DNA of 64,000 nucleotides from Cherax quadricarinatus (GCF_038502225.1 NC_091391.1:866502-930501), one strand, 5' to 3'. Shown: positions 21,913-34,270, counted from the stretch's first letter. Notes: generated by a model from the sequence alone, not told the origin. Numbers and translations: made by a program.

Positions 21913-22283
21913 GGTGACTAACACCCAGGTACCTACTTACTGCTAGGTGAACACTGACAGCAGGTGTAATGTGACTAACACCCAGGTACCTACTTACTGC
22001 TAGGTGAACACTGACAGCAGGTGTAAGGTAACTAACACCCAGGTACCTACTTACTGCTAGGTGAACACTGACAGCAGGTGTAAGGTAACTAACACCCAGG
22101 TACCTACTTACTGCTAGGTGAACACTGACAGCAGGTGTAAGGTAACTAACACCCAGGTACCTACTTACTGCTAGGTGAACACTGACAGCAGGTGTAAGGT
22201 AACTAACACCCAGGTACCTACTTACTGCTAGGTGAACACTGACAGCAGGTGTAAGGTAACTAACACCCAGGTACCTACTTACA
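21913..22283 (-). repeat. 57-bp SINE-derived tandem repeat, 6.5 copies
   Basis: Repeats of ACACCCAGGTACCTACTTAC...GCTAGGTGAACACTGACAGC are the reverse complement of the unit expanded inside the SINE at 20338-20725. Neither the tRNA head nor the 3' body is present at this site, so only the array survives. Confidence 0.93.
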
Positions 22284-22284
22284 T

Positions 22285-22595
22285 GTAACTAAATTTCTCG
22301 CTCACCTCACATACACGACATTTCTGGCCAATTTGGACTCCACTCACACATTGGTCCAAGCCGGACCCAAAGATGGTCTTTTGTCCAATGTGCGGGTTAT
22401 TTATCCATTGTAACACCATTGTCTTGGTATACCAACCTTCTTAGTGTCCCAAATATACAGTAAATTCCAATAAGTATGTCACTCTTGACTTTTTTGGGTT
22501 ATCCTGGGTTCTCTACCCATATATTTCTATGTATGATAATCTATGTAGTGTATTTGTGTATATCTGAATAAACTCACTAACAACATAATAGAGTG
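22285..22595. repeat. foldback-like fragment and SINE tail
   Basis: 22318-22425 resembles the foldback elements at 46969 and 53116 (GTCCAAGCCGGACC, TGCGGGTTATTT). 22488-22580 is the SINE tail TTTTTTGGGTTATCCTGGGT ... CTATGTATGATAATCTATGT, also present at 34561-34680 and 60934-61060 in reverse. Confidence 0.6.
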
Positions 22596-22597
22596 AA

Positions 22598-23508
22598 AAA
22601 AGTAATGTGAGGGACCTGGGAGTGACAAAGTCAGAGGATCTCACCTTGAGAGATCACAACAATGTATCTACCACATCTGCTAAGAAAATGATAGGATGGA
22701 TAATGAGAACCTTCAAAACTAGGGATGGATAATGAGAACCTTCAAAGCTAGGGATGGATAATGAGAACCTTCAAAACTAGGGATGGATAATGAGAACCTT
22801 CAAAACTAGGGATGGATAATGAGAACCTTCAAAACTAGGGATGGATAGTAAGAACCTTCAACACAAGAGATGGATAATGAGAACCTTCAAAACTAGGGAT
22901 GGGTAATGAGAACCTTCAAAACTAGGGATGGATAATGAGAACCTTCAAAACTAGGGATGGATAGTAAGAACCTTCAACACAAGAGATGGATAATGAGAAC
23001 CTTCAAAACTAGGGATGGATAGTAAGAACCTTCAACACAAGAGATGGATAATGAGAACCTTCAAAACTAGGGATGCCAGGCCCATGATGATTATCTTCAA
23101 ATAGCTTGTTCTCTCAAGGCTGGAATATTGCTGTACACTAACAGCCTCCTTTAAGGCCGGTGAAATTACAGACCTGCAGAACTTACACAACTTTCACTGC
23201 ATGCATAAGTACGAACAAGCACCTAGAATACTGGGAACAGTTGAAGTCCCTTGACTTGTATTCCCTGGAACTCAGGCGAGAAAGATACATGATAATATAC
23301 ACGTGGAAAATCCTAGATGGATTAGTACCAAACTTGTACACGAAAATCACTCCCTATGAGAGCAAGAGACTGGGCAGGAGATGCAACATTCCCCCAGTGA
23401 TAAGCAGTGGTGCTATGAGTACACTGAGAGACAACACAATAAGTGTTAGGGGCCCAAGACTGTTCATCTGACTCCCAGCATACATAACGGGGATTACCAA
23501 TTGACCCA
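22598..23508 (+). pseudogene. LINE family A reverse transcriptase relic with two internal arrays
   Basis: The plus strand encodes NVRDLGVTKSEDLTLRDHN and KKMIGWIMRTFKTRDG, then a 29-bp array, then LVLSRLEYCCTLTASFKAGE, QNLHNFHCMHKYEQ, KHLEYWEQLKSLDLYSLELR, MIIYTWKILDGLVPNLYTK and SVRGPRLF. This is the order expected after the FADD box in CR1-like polymerases. After GITN the frame enters the 19-bp array at 23509. There are stops after IFK and after RGPRLFI, so the copy is dead, and the catalytic box lies outside the retained part. Confidence 0.88.
22690..23075. repeat. 29-bp minisatellite inside the LINE relic, about 13 copies
   Basis: Units with core GAGAACCTTCAAAACTAGG derive from the codons for MRTFKTRDG of the surrounding LINE. 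A variant unit with AGTAAGAACCTTCAACACAA alternates in the right half, indicating block duplication. Confidence 0.95.
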
Positions 23509-23957
23509 TGGCTGTCTTCAAGACCCCTGGTTGTCTTCAAGACCCCTGGTTGTCTTCAAGACCCCTGGCTGTCTTCAAGACCCCTGGTTGTCTTCAAGAC
23601 CCCTGGTTGTCTTCAAGACCCCTGGCTGTCTTCAAGACCCCTGGTTGTCTTCAAGACCCCTGGTTGTCTTCAAGATCCCTGGTTGTCTTCAAGACCCCTG
23701 GTTGTCTTCAAGACCCCTGGTTGTCTTCAAGACCCCTGGTTGTCTTCAAGACCCCTGGTTGTCTTCAAGACCCCTGGTTGTCTTCAAGACCCCTGGTTGT
23801 CTTCAAGACCCCTGGCTGTCTTCAAGACCCCTGGTTGTCTTCAAGACCCCTGGCTGTCTTCAAGACCCCTGGTTGTCTTCAAGACCCCTGGTTGTCTTCA
23901 AGATCCCTGGTTGTCTTCAAGACCCCTGGCTCTCTTCAAGACCCCTGGCTGTCTTTA
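23509..23957. repeat. 19-bp minisatellite from the LINE AVFK codons, about 24 copies
   Basis: The unit TTGTCTTCAAGACCCCTGG matches the LINE family A sequence CCCTGGCAGTCTTCAAG (958-974), which encodes LAVFK. It begins at exactly that point of the LINE frame. All three plus-strand frames stay open because the unit has no stop. Confidence 0.95.
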
Positions 23958-24571
23958 ATTAAAGTCTCTACCCGCCCCAGGATAGAAACCGGACACTTCG
24001 GTTGTCAGCCGAAGGTGATACAACTGAAATTCAAATTAAATTATTAATTTTTGATACATTATGAGTGTCAAAATTAATTAAGAAATTGACAAGGGAAAGC
24101 GAGCTCAAATAAGGAGTTAAACTGTCTTATATTATGAGAAGACGATCATCGTGCGCCTGGCAGCACGACACTCAACTTGTTGTACTGCCTTAACTATTAA
24201 TTAGCTATCAGCTGATGACTATCATTACTTTACTGGTTTTACTACAATTATCATTAATATGTCCGGCTAATAATATCATTCTCACATAGAAAATATTTTG
24301 AGATAATAATCACATTGTGCGCCTGGCAGCAGCGTAAGGTCAACATCTTGTACTGACATTATTGATTATCGAAACATAAATAACCACCATTATTTCAATA
24401 TTTTATTATTAAATGTAACCATAATTACATTCCTCACACAGTCTGTCATTTAAGATAATGATAACACATAAATAACACCGTTGTTGCCTGGTGGAAGCTG
24501 TGTTGACCTTGGCAACGCTGACAGTGACGTCATACACAGATTTTCAGAGATTTATTATATAAATAAATAAA
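23958..24571. other. AT-rich unique-looking sequence
   Basis: No gene or known family is recognised. Two partly similar stretches contain GTGCGCCTGGCAGCA (near 24151 and 24317). A TGACGTCA palindrome, a match to a cAMP-response element, lies at 24525-24532, but with no gene nearby its meaning is unknown. Confidence 0.35.
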
Positions 24572-27500
24572 TGTTAGTAACCCAGGATAACCCAGAGTTG
24601 GGAGGGTTAGTAACCCAGGATAACCCAGGGTTGGGAGGGTTAGTAACCCAGGATAACCCAGGGTTGGGAGGGTTAGTAACCCAGGATAACCCAGGGTTGG
24701 GAGGGTTAGTAACCCAGGATAACCCAGGGTTGGGAGGGTTAGTAACCCAGGATAACCCAGGGTTGGGAGGGTTAGTAACCCAGGATAACCCAGGGTAGGA
24801 AGGTTAGTCACCCAGGATAACCCAGGGTAGGGTGTTAGTAACCCAGGATAACCCAGGGTAGGGAGTGTTAGTAACCCAGGATAACCCAGGGTAGGAAGTG
24901 TTAGTAACCCAGGATAACCCAGGGTAGGAAGTGTTAGTAACCCAGGATAACCCAGGGTAGGAAGTGTTAGTAACCCAGGATAACCCAGGGTAGGAAGTGT
25001 TAGTCACCCAGGATAACCCAGGGTAGGGAGTGTTAGTAACCCAGGATAACCCAGGGTAGGAAGTGTTAGTAACCCAGGATAACCCAGGGTTGGGAGGTGT
25101 TAGTAACCCAGGATAACCCAGGGTAGGAAGTGTTAGTAACCCAGGATAACCCAGGGTAGGGAGTGTTAGTAACCCAGGATAACCCAGGGTAGGAAGTGTT
25201 AGTAACCCAGGATAACCCAGGGTAGGGAGTGTTAGTAACCCAGGATAACCCAGGGTAGGGAGTGTTAGTAACCCAGGATAACCCAGGGTAGGGAGTGTTA
25301 GTAACCCAGGATAACCCAGGGTAGGGAGTGTTAGTAACCCAGGATAACCCAGGGTAGGGAGTGTTAGTAACCCAGGATAACCCAGGGTAGGAAGTGTTAG
25401 TAACCCAGGATAACCCAGGGTAGGGAGTGTTAGTAACCCAGGATAACCCAGGGTAGGGAGTGTTAGTAACCCAGGATAACCCAGGGTAGGAAGTGTTAGT
25501 AACCCAGGATAACCCAGGGTAGGGAGTGTTAGTAACCCAGGATAACCCAGGGTAGGAAGTGTTAGTAACCCAGGATAACCCAGGGTAGGAAGTGTTAGTA
25601 ACCCAGGATAACCCAGGGTAGGAAGTGTTAGTAACCCAGGATAACCCAGGGTAGGGAGTGTTAGTAACCCAGGATAACCCAGGGTAGGGAGTGTTAGTAA
25701 CCCAGGATAACCCAGGGTAGGAAGTGTTAGTAACCCAGGATAACCCAGGGTAGGGAGTGTTAGTAACCCAGGATAACCCAGGGTAGGAAGTGTTAGTAAC
25801 CCAGGATAACCCAGGGTAGGGAGTGTTAGTAACCCAGGATAACCCAGGGTAGGGAGTGTTAGTAACCCAGGATAACCCAGGGTTGGGAGGGTTAGTAACC
25901 CAGGATAACCCAGGGTTGGGAGGGTTAGTAACCCAGGATAACCCAGGGTAGGGAGGGTTAGCAACCTAGGATAACCCAGGGTTGGGAGGGTTAGGAACAC
26001 AGGATAACCCAGGGTTGGGATTGTTAGTAACCCAGTATAACCCAGGGTTGGGAGGGTTAGCAACCCAGGATAACCCAGGGTTGGGAGGGTTAGTAACCCA
26101 AGATAACCCAGGGTTGGGAGGGTTAGCAACCCAGGATAACCAGGGTAGGAAGTGTTAGTAACCCAGGATAACCCAGGGTAGGTAGTGTTAGTAACCCAGG
26201 ATAACCCAGGGTAGGAAGTGTTAGTAACCCCCAGGGTAGGGAGTGTTAGCAACCCAGGATAACCCAGGGTAGGAAGTGTTAGTAACCCAGGATAACCCAG
26301 GGTAGGAAGTGTTAGTAACCCAGGATAACCCAGGGTAGGGAGGGTAACCCAGGATAACCCAGGGTAGGGAGGTTAGTAACCCAGGATAACCCAGGGTAGG
26401 AAGTGTTAGTACCCAGGATAACCCAGGGTAGGGAGTGTTAGTAACCCAGGATAACCCAGGGTAGGGAGTGTTAGTAACCTAGGATAACCCAGGGTAGGGA
26501 GTGTTAGCAACCCAGGATAACCCAGGGTAGGTAGTGTTAGCAACCCAGGATAACCCAGGGTAGGTACTGTTAGCAACCTAGGATAACCCAGGGTAGGGAG
26601 TGTTAGCAACCCAGGATAACCCAGGGTAGGAAGTGTTAGCAACCCAGGATAACCCAGGGTAGGGAGTGTTAGCCACCCAGGATAACCCAGGGTAGGGAGT
26701 GTTAGCAACCCAGGATAACCCAGGGTAGGAAGTGTTAGCCACCCAGGATAACCCAGGGTAGTTAGTGTTAGCAACCCAGGATAACCCAGGGTAGGTAGTG
26801 TTAGCCACCCAGGATAACCCAGGGTAGGTAGTGTTAGTCACCCAGGATAACCCAGGGTAGGAAGTGTTAGCCACCCAGGATAACCCAGGGTAGGGAGTGT
26901 TAGCAACCCAGGATAACCCAGGGTAGGGAGTGTTAGCTACCCAGGATAACCCAGGGTAGGTAGTGTTAGCCACCCAGGATAACCCAGGGTAGGGAGTGTT
27001 AGCAACCCAGGATAACCCAGGGTAGGTAGTGTTAGCCACCCAAGGATAACCCAGGGTAGGGAGTGTTAGCCACCCAGGATAACCCAGGGTAGGGAGTGTT
27101 AGCAACCCAGGATAACCCAGGGTAGGAGTGTTAGCAACCCAGGATAACCCAGGGTAGGGAGTGTTAGCCACCCAGGATAACCCAGGGTAGGGAGTGTTAG
27201 CAACCCAGGATAACCCAGGGTAGGGAGTGTTAGCCACCCAGGATAACCCAGGGTAGGGAGTGTTAGCCACCCAGGATAACCCAGGGTAGGGAGTGTTAGC
27301 CACCCAGGATAACCCAGGGTAGGGAATGTTAGCACCCAGGATAACCCAGGGTAGGTAGTGTTAGCCACCCAGGATAACCCAGGGTAGGGAGTGTTAACCC
27401 AACCCAGGGTAGGATAACCCAGGGTAGGGAGTGTTAGCACCCAGGATAACCCAGGGTAGGGAGTGTTAGCCACCCAGGATATAACCCAGGGTAGGGAGTG

Positions 27501-28704
27501 TTAGTCACCCAGATAACCCAGGGTAGGTAGTGTTAGCAACCCAGGATAACCCAGGGTAGGGAGAGTTAGCACCCAGGATAAGCTAGGGTAGGGAGAGTTA
27601 GCATCCAGGATAACCCAGGGTAGGGAGAGTTAGCACCCAGGATAACCCAGGGTAGGGACTGTTAGTCACCCAGGATAACCCAGGGTAGGAGTGTTAGTCA
27701 CCCAGGATAACCCAGGGTAGGGAGTGTTAGTCACCCAGGATAACCCAGGGTAGGAAGTGTTAGTCACCCAGGATAACCCAGGGTAGGAAGTGTTAATAAC
27801 CCAGGATAACTCAGGGTAGGGAATGTTACCTACCCAGGATAACCCAGGGTAGGGAGTGTTAGTCACCCAGGATAACCAAGGGTAGGAAGTGTTAGTAACC
27901 CAGGATAACCCAGGGTAGGAAATGTTACCCACCAAGGATAACCCAGGGTAGGGAGTGTTAGTCGCCCAGGATAACCCAGGGTAGGGAATGTTAGTCACCC
28001 AGGATAACCCAGGGTAGGGAGTGTTAGTCACCCAGGATAACCCAGGGTAGGGAGTGTTAGTCACCCAGGATAACCCAGGGTAGGGAGTGTTAGCAACCCA
28101 GGATAACCCAGGGTAGGGAGTGTTAGTCACCCAGGATAACTCAGGGTAGTGATTGTAGGTCACCCAGGATAACTCAGGGTAGTGAGTGTTTGTTAGTCAC
28201 CAAGGATAACCCAGGGTAGGGAGTGTTAGTCACCCAGGATAACAAAGGGTAGGGTATGTTAGCAACCCAGGATAACCTGGGGAAGGGAGTGTTAGTCACC
28301 TAGGATAACCCAGTGTAGGGAATGTTAATTACCCAAGATAACCCAGGGTAGGGAGTGTTAGTCACCCAGGATAACCCAGGGAAGGGAATGTTAGTCACCC
28401 AGGATAACCCATGGTAGGGAATGTTAGTCACCCAGGATAACCCAGGGTAGGGAGTGTTAGTCACCCAGGATAACCCAGGGTAGGGAGTGTTAGTCACCCA
28501 GGATAACCCAGGGTAGGGAGTGTTAGTCACCCAGGATAACCCAGGGTAGGGAGTGTTAGTCACCCAGGATAACCCAGGGTAGGGAATGTTAGTCACCCAG
28601 GATAACCCAGGGAAGGGAGTGTTTGTCATGCAGGATAATCCAGAGTAAGGAGTGTTAGTTACCCAGGATAACCCAGGGTAGGGAGTGTTAGCTACCCAGG
28701 ATAA

Positions 28705-29520
28705 CCCAGGGTAGGGAGGGTTAGCAACCCAGGATAACCCAGGGTAGGGATGGTTAGCAACCCAGGATAACCCAGGGTAGGTAGTGTTAGCCACCCAAGA
28801 TAACCCAGGGTTGGGAGGGTTAGCAACCCAGGATAACCCAGGGTAGGTAGTGTTAGCCACCCAAGATAACCCAGGGTTGGGAGGGTTAGCAACCCAGGAT
28901 AACCCAGGGTAGGGAGGGTTAGCAACCCAGGATAACTCAGCATAGGTAGTGTTAGCCACCCAAGATAACCCAGGGTTGGGAGGGTTAGCAACCCAGGATA
29001 ACCCAGGGTAGGTAGTGTTAGCCACCCAAGATAACCCAGGGTTGGGAGGGTGAGCAACCCAGGATAACCCAGGGTAGGTAGTGTTAGCCACCCAAGATAA
29101 CCCAGGGTAGGTAGTGTTAGCCACCCAAGATAACCCAGGGTTGGGAGGGTTAGCAACCCAGGATAACCCAGGGTAGGTAGTGTTAGCCACCCAAGATAAC
29201 CCAGGGTTGGGAGGGTTAGCAACCCAGGATAGCCCAGAGTAGGGAGGGTTAGCCACCCAGGGTAGGTAGTGCTAGCAACCCAGGATAACCCAGGGTAGGT
29301 AGTGTTAACCACCCAAGATAACCCAGGGTTGGGAAGGTTAGCAACCCAGGGTAGGTAGTGTTAGCCACCCAAAATAACCAAGGGTTGGGAGTGTTAGCAA
29401 CCCAGGATAACCCAGGGTAGGTAGTGTTAACCACCCAAAATAACCCAGGGTTGGGAGGGTTAGCAACCCAGGATAACCCAGGGTAAGTAGTGTTAGCCAC
29501 CCAAAATAACCCAGGGTTGG
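28705..29520. repeat. higher-order duplication, left copy
   Basis: This stretch of the 33-bp array, including rare variants such as GGGATGG at 28748, AACTCAGCATAGG at 28934 and GGGTAAGTAG at 29481, is repeated with the same spacing 3301 bases to the right. Confidence 0.9.
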
Positions 29521-32005
29521 GAGGGTTAGTAACCCAGGATAACCCAGGGTTGGGAGGGTTAGCAACCCAGGATAACCCAGGGTTGGGAGGGTTAGGAACC
29601 CAGGGTTGGGAGGGTTAGGAACCCAGGGTTGGGAGGGTTAGTACCCAGGATAACCCAGGGTTGGGAGGGTTAGCAACCCAGGATAACCCAGGGTTGGGAG
29701 GGTTAGGAACCCAGGGTTGGGAGGGTTAGGAACCCAGGGTTGGGAGGGTTAGTACCCAGGATAACCCAGGGTTGGGAGGGTTAGTAACCCAGGATAACCC
29801 AGGGTTGGGAGGGTTAGTAACCCAGGATAACCCAGAGTTGGGAGGGTTAGCAACCCAGGATAACCCAGGGTAGGTACTGTTAGCAACCCAGGATAACCCA
29901 GGGTAGGTACTGTTAGCAACCCAGGATAACCCAGGGTAGGGAGAGTTAGCAACCCAGGATAACCCAGGGTAGGGAGGGTTAGCAACCCAGGATAACCCAG
30001 GATAGGGAGTGTTAGCCACCCAAGATAACCCAGGGTAGGGAGTGTTAGCAACCCAGGATAACCCAGGGTAGGTAGTGTTAGCCACCCAAGATAACCCAGG
30101 GTAGATAGTGTTAGCAACCCAGGATAACCCAGGGTAGGTAGTGTTAGCCACCCAAGATAACCCAGGGTAGGTAGTTAGCAACCCAGGATAACCCAGGGTA
30201 GGTATTGTTAGCCACCCAAGATAACCCAGGGTAGGGAGTGTTAGCAACCCAGGATAACCCAGGGTTGAGAGAGTTAGCAACCCAGGATAACCAAGGGTAG
30301 GTAGTGTTAGCCACCCAAGATAACCCAGGGTAGGGAGTGTTAGCAACCCAGGATAACCCAGGGTAGGTAGTGTTAGCCACCCAAGATAACCCAGGGTAGG
30401 TAGTGTTAGCCACCCAGGATAACCCAGGGTAGGGAGTGTTAGCAACCCAGGATAACCCAGGGTTAGGAGGGTTAGCAACCCAGGATAACCCAGGGTAGGT
30501 AGTGTTAGCCACCCAAGATAACCCAGGGTTGGGAGGGTTAGCAACCCAGGATAAGCCAGGGTAGGTAGTGTTAGCCACCCAAGATAACCCAGGGTAGGGA
30601 GAGTTAGCTACCCAGGATAACCCAGGGTAGGTAGTGTTAGCCACCCAGGATAACCCAGGGTAGGGAGGGTTAGCAACCCAGGATAACCCAGGGTAGGTAG
30701 TGTTAGCCACCCAAGATAACTCAGGGTTGGGAGTGTTAACAACCTAGGATAACCCAGGGTAGGTAGTGTTAGCAACCCAGGATAACCCAGGGTAGGTAGT
30801 GTTAGCCACCCAATATAACCCAGGGTTGGGAGGGTTAGCAACCCAGGGTAGGTAGTTTTAGCAACCCAGGATAACCCAGGGTAGGGAGGGTTAGCAACCC
30901 AGGATAACCCAGGGTAGGGAGGGTTAGCAACCCAGGATAACCCAGGGTAGGTAGTTAGCCACCCAAGATAACCCAGGGAAGGGAGGGTTAGCAACCCAGG
31001 ATAACCCAGGGTAGGCAGCGTTAGCCACCCAAGATAACCCAGGGTTGGGAGGGTTAGCAACCCAGGATAAGCCAGGGTAGGTAGTGTTAACCACCCAAGA
31101 TAACCCAGGGTAGGAAGGGTTAGCAACCCAGGATAACCCAGGGTAGGTAGTGTTAGCCAACCAAGATAACCCAGGGTTGGGAGTGTTACCAACCCAGGAT
31201 AAGCCAGGGTAGGTAGTGTTAGCAACCCAAGATAACCCAGGGTTAGGAGGGTTAGCAACCCAGGATAACCCAGGGTAGGTAGTGTTAGCCACCCAAGATA
31301 ACCCAGGGTTGGGAGGGTTAGCAACCCAGGGTAGGTAGTTTTAGCAACCCAGGATAACCCAGGGTAGGGAGGGTTAGCAACCCAGGATAACCCAGGGTAG
31401 GGAGGGTTAGCAACCCAGGATAACCCAGGGTAGGTAGTTAGCCACCCAAAATAACCCAGGGTAGGGAGTGTTAGCAAACCAGGATAACCCAGGGTAGGCA
31501 GTGTTAGCCACCCAAGATAACCCAGGGTTGGGAGGGTTAGCAACCTAGGATAACCCAGGGTAGGGAGGGTTAGCAACCCAGGATAACCCAGGGTAGGTAG
31601 TGTTAGCCACCCAAGATAACCCAGGGTTGGGAGGATTAGCAACCTAGGATAACCCAGGGTAGGGAGGGTTGGCAACCTAGGATAACCCAGGGTACGTAGT
31701 GTTAGCCACTTAAGATAACCCAGGGTTGGGAGGGTTAGCAACCCAGGATAGGGAGTGTTAGCCACCCAAGATAACCCAGGATTGGGAGGGTTAGCAACCC
31801 AGGATAACCCAGGGTTGGTAGTGTTAGCCACCCAAGATAACCCAGGGTAGGGAGTGTTAGCAACCCAGGATAACCCAGGGTAGGGAATGTTAGCCACCCA
31901 AGATAACCCAGGGTAGGGAGTGTTAGCCATCCAGGATAACCCAGGGTAGGGAGTGTTAGCAACCCAGGATAACCCAGGGAAGGTAGTGTTAGCCACCCAA
32001 GATAA

Positions 32006-32821
32006 CCCAGGGTTGGGAGGGTTAGCAACCCAGGATAACCCAGGGTAGGGATGGTTAGCAACCCAGGATAACCCAGGGTAGGTAGTGTTAGCCACCCAAG
32101 ATAACCCAGGGTTGGGAGGGTTAGCAACCCAGGATAACCCAGGGTAGGTAGTGTTAGCCACCCAAGATAACCCAGGGTTGGGAGGGTTAGCAACCCAGGA
32201 TAACCCAGGGTAGGGAGGGTTAGCAACCCAGGATAACTCAGCATAGGTAGTGTTAGCCACCCAAGATAACCCAGGGTTGGGAGGGTTAGCAACCCAGGAT
32301 AACCCAGGGTAGGTAGTGTTAGCCACCCAAGATAACCCAGGGTTGGGAGGGTGAGCAACCCAGGATAACCCAGGGTAGGTAGTGTTAGCCACCCAAGATA
32401 ACCCAGGGTAGGTAGTGTTAGCCACCCAAGATAACCCAGGGTTGGGAGGGTTAGCAACCCAGGATAACCCAGGGTAGGTAGTGTTAGCCACCCAAGATAA
32501 CCCAGGGTTGGGAGGGTTAGCAACCCAGGATAGCCCAGAGTAGGGAGGGTTAGCCACCCAGGGTAGGTAGTGCTAGCAACCCAGGATAACCCAGGGTAGG
32601 TAGTGTTAACCACCCAAGATAACCCAGGGTTGGGAAGGTTAGCAACCCAGGGTAGGTAGTGTTAGCCACCCAAAATAACCAAGGGTTGGGAGTGTTAGCA
32701 ACCCAGGATAACCCAGGGTAGGTAGTGTTAACCACCCAAAATAACCCAGGGTTGGGAGGGTTAGCAACCCAGGATAACCCAGGGTAAGTAGTGTTAGCCA
32801 CCCAAAATAACCCAGGGTTGG
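32006..32821. repeat. higher-order duplication, right copy
   Basis: The partner of 28705-29520 with a constant offset of 3301 bases at every rare variant I checked. This points to a block duplication with little later change. Confidence 0.9.
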
Positions 32822-34171
32822 GAGGGTTAGCAACCCAGGATAACCCAGGGTAAGTAGTGTTAGCCACCCAAAATAACCCAGGGTTGGGAGGGTTAGCAAC
32901 CCAGGATAACCCAGGGTAGGTAGTGTTAGCCACCCAAAATAACCCAGGGTTGGGAGGGTTAGCAACCCAGGATAACCCAGGGTAGGTAGTGTTAGCAACC
33001 CAGGATAACCCAGGGTAGGTAGTGTTAGCCACCCAAAATAACCCAGGGTTGGGAGGGTTAGCAACCCAGGATAACCCAGGGTAGGTAGTTAGCCACCCAA
33101 AATAACCCAGGGTTGGGAGGGTTAGCAACCCAGGATAACCCAGGGTAGGGGGGGTTAGCCACCCAGGGTAGGTAGTGCTAGCAACCCAGGATAACCCAGG
33201 GTAGGTAGTGTTAGCCACCCAAAATAACCCAGGGTTGGGAGGGTTAGCAACCCAGGATAACCCAGGGTAGGGGGGTTAGCCACCCAGGGTAGGTAGTGCT
33301 AGCAACCCAGGATAACCCAGGGTAGGTAGTGTTAGCCACCCAAAATAACCCAGGGTTGGGAGGGTTAGCAACCTAGGATAACCCAGGGTAGGTAGTGTTA
33401 GCCACCCAAAATAACCCAGGGTTGGGAGGGTTAGCAACACAGGATAACCCAGGGTAGGTAGTGTTAGCCACCCAGGATAACCCAGGGTAGGGAGTGTTAG
33501 CCACCCAAGATAACCCAGGGTAGGGAGTGTTAGCCACCCAGGATAACCCAGAGTAGGTAGTGTTAGCAACCCAGGATAACCCAGGGTAGGGAGTGTTAGC
33601 CACCCAGGATAACCCAGGGTAGGGAGTGTTAGCCACCCAGGATAACCCAGGGTAGGGAGTGTTAGCCACCCAAGATAACCCAGGGTAGGGAGTGTTAGCC
33701 ACCCAGGATAACCCAGAGTAGGTAGTGTTAGCAACCCAGGATAACCCAGGGTAGGGAGTGTTAGCCACCCAGGATAACCCAGGGTAGGTAGTGTTAGCCA
33801 CCCAAGATAACCCAGGGTAGGGAGTGTTAGCAACCCAGGATAACCCAGGGTTGGGAGGGTTAGCAACCCAGGATAACCCAGGGTTGGGAGGGTTAGTAAC
33901 CCAAGATAACCCAGGGTTGGGAGGGTTAGCAACCCAGGATAACCAAGGGTAGGGAGGGTGAGCAAACTAGGATAACCCAGGGTTGGGAGGGTTAGCAACC
34001 CAGGATAACCCAGGGTAGGTAGTGTTAGCCACCCAAGATAACCCAGGGTTGTGAGGGTTAGCAACCCAGGATAACCCAGGGTAGGTAGTGTTAGCCACCC
34101 AAGATAACCCAGGGTTGGGAGGGTTAGCAACAGTACACACATTTCTTACCTTAAATTAATTTTATCCACAT

Positions 34172-34270
34172 GTTGAAGGCACCGCTTCTCGTCTGTTCTG
34201 TGAAGTTAAGCAACGTTGAGTTTGGTTGGTACTTGGATGGGTGACCACCTGGGAACACTAAATGCTACTC
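34172..34270 (+). pseudogene. 5S rRNA-derived sequence
   Basis: About 100 bases closely follow the animal 5S rRNA from its 5' third to near the 3' end. ACCGCTTCTCGTCTGTTCTG corresponds to the CCGGTTCTCGTCCGATCACC region, then AAGTTAAGCAACGTTGA (box A region) and TACTTGGATGGGTGACCACC TGGGAA (intermediate element and box C). The internal promoter elements are well kept, but the 5' end and several stem positions are changed and the 3' end is replaced by a LINE tail. It is a pseudogene or SINE head and not a functional 5S gene. Confidence 0.85.

Larger units (their letters stand above)
24572..34132. repeat. 33-bp satellite array, about 290 copies
   Basis: Units have core AGGATAACCCAGGGT and the variants GTAGGGAGT, GTAGGTAGT and GTTGGGAGG. 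24.8-26.2 kb is fairly homogeneous. 28.7-33.9 kb is largely an alternation of two unit types (CAGGATAACCCAGGGTAGG and CAAGATAACCCAGGGTTGGG), making a 66-bp dimer. The minus-strand phrase TGGGTTATCCTGGGTGGCTA also occurs in the 3' part of the SINE at 51356-51651. As 33 is divisible by 3, long frames encoding LTLPTLGYPGL repeats arise; I do not regard them as genes. Confidence 0.97.

Noticed and set aside
24525..24532. TGACGTCA as a regulatory cAMP-response element
   Set aside because: An eight-base match in 64 kb is weak evidence, and no gene or promoter is seen nearby.
30608..32557. A 649-codon minus-strand frame with LPTLGYPGLLT repeats, and similar frames over 24.8-34.1 kb
   Set aside because: A 33-bp unit keeps one register, so frames last until a mutated unit. 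The frames shift with unit-length variants and change between LTLPTLGYPG and VANTTYPGLS, showing no selection for a protein.
24572..34132. CRISPR-like regular repeats
   Set aside because: There are no unique spacers between repeats, the repeats are directly adjacent, and the DNA is eukaryotic.
34172..34270. A functional 5S rRNA gene
   Set aside because: The 5' end and several paired positions are changed, it is not in a 5S array, and a LINE tail replaces the 3' end and the T-run terminator.
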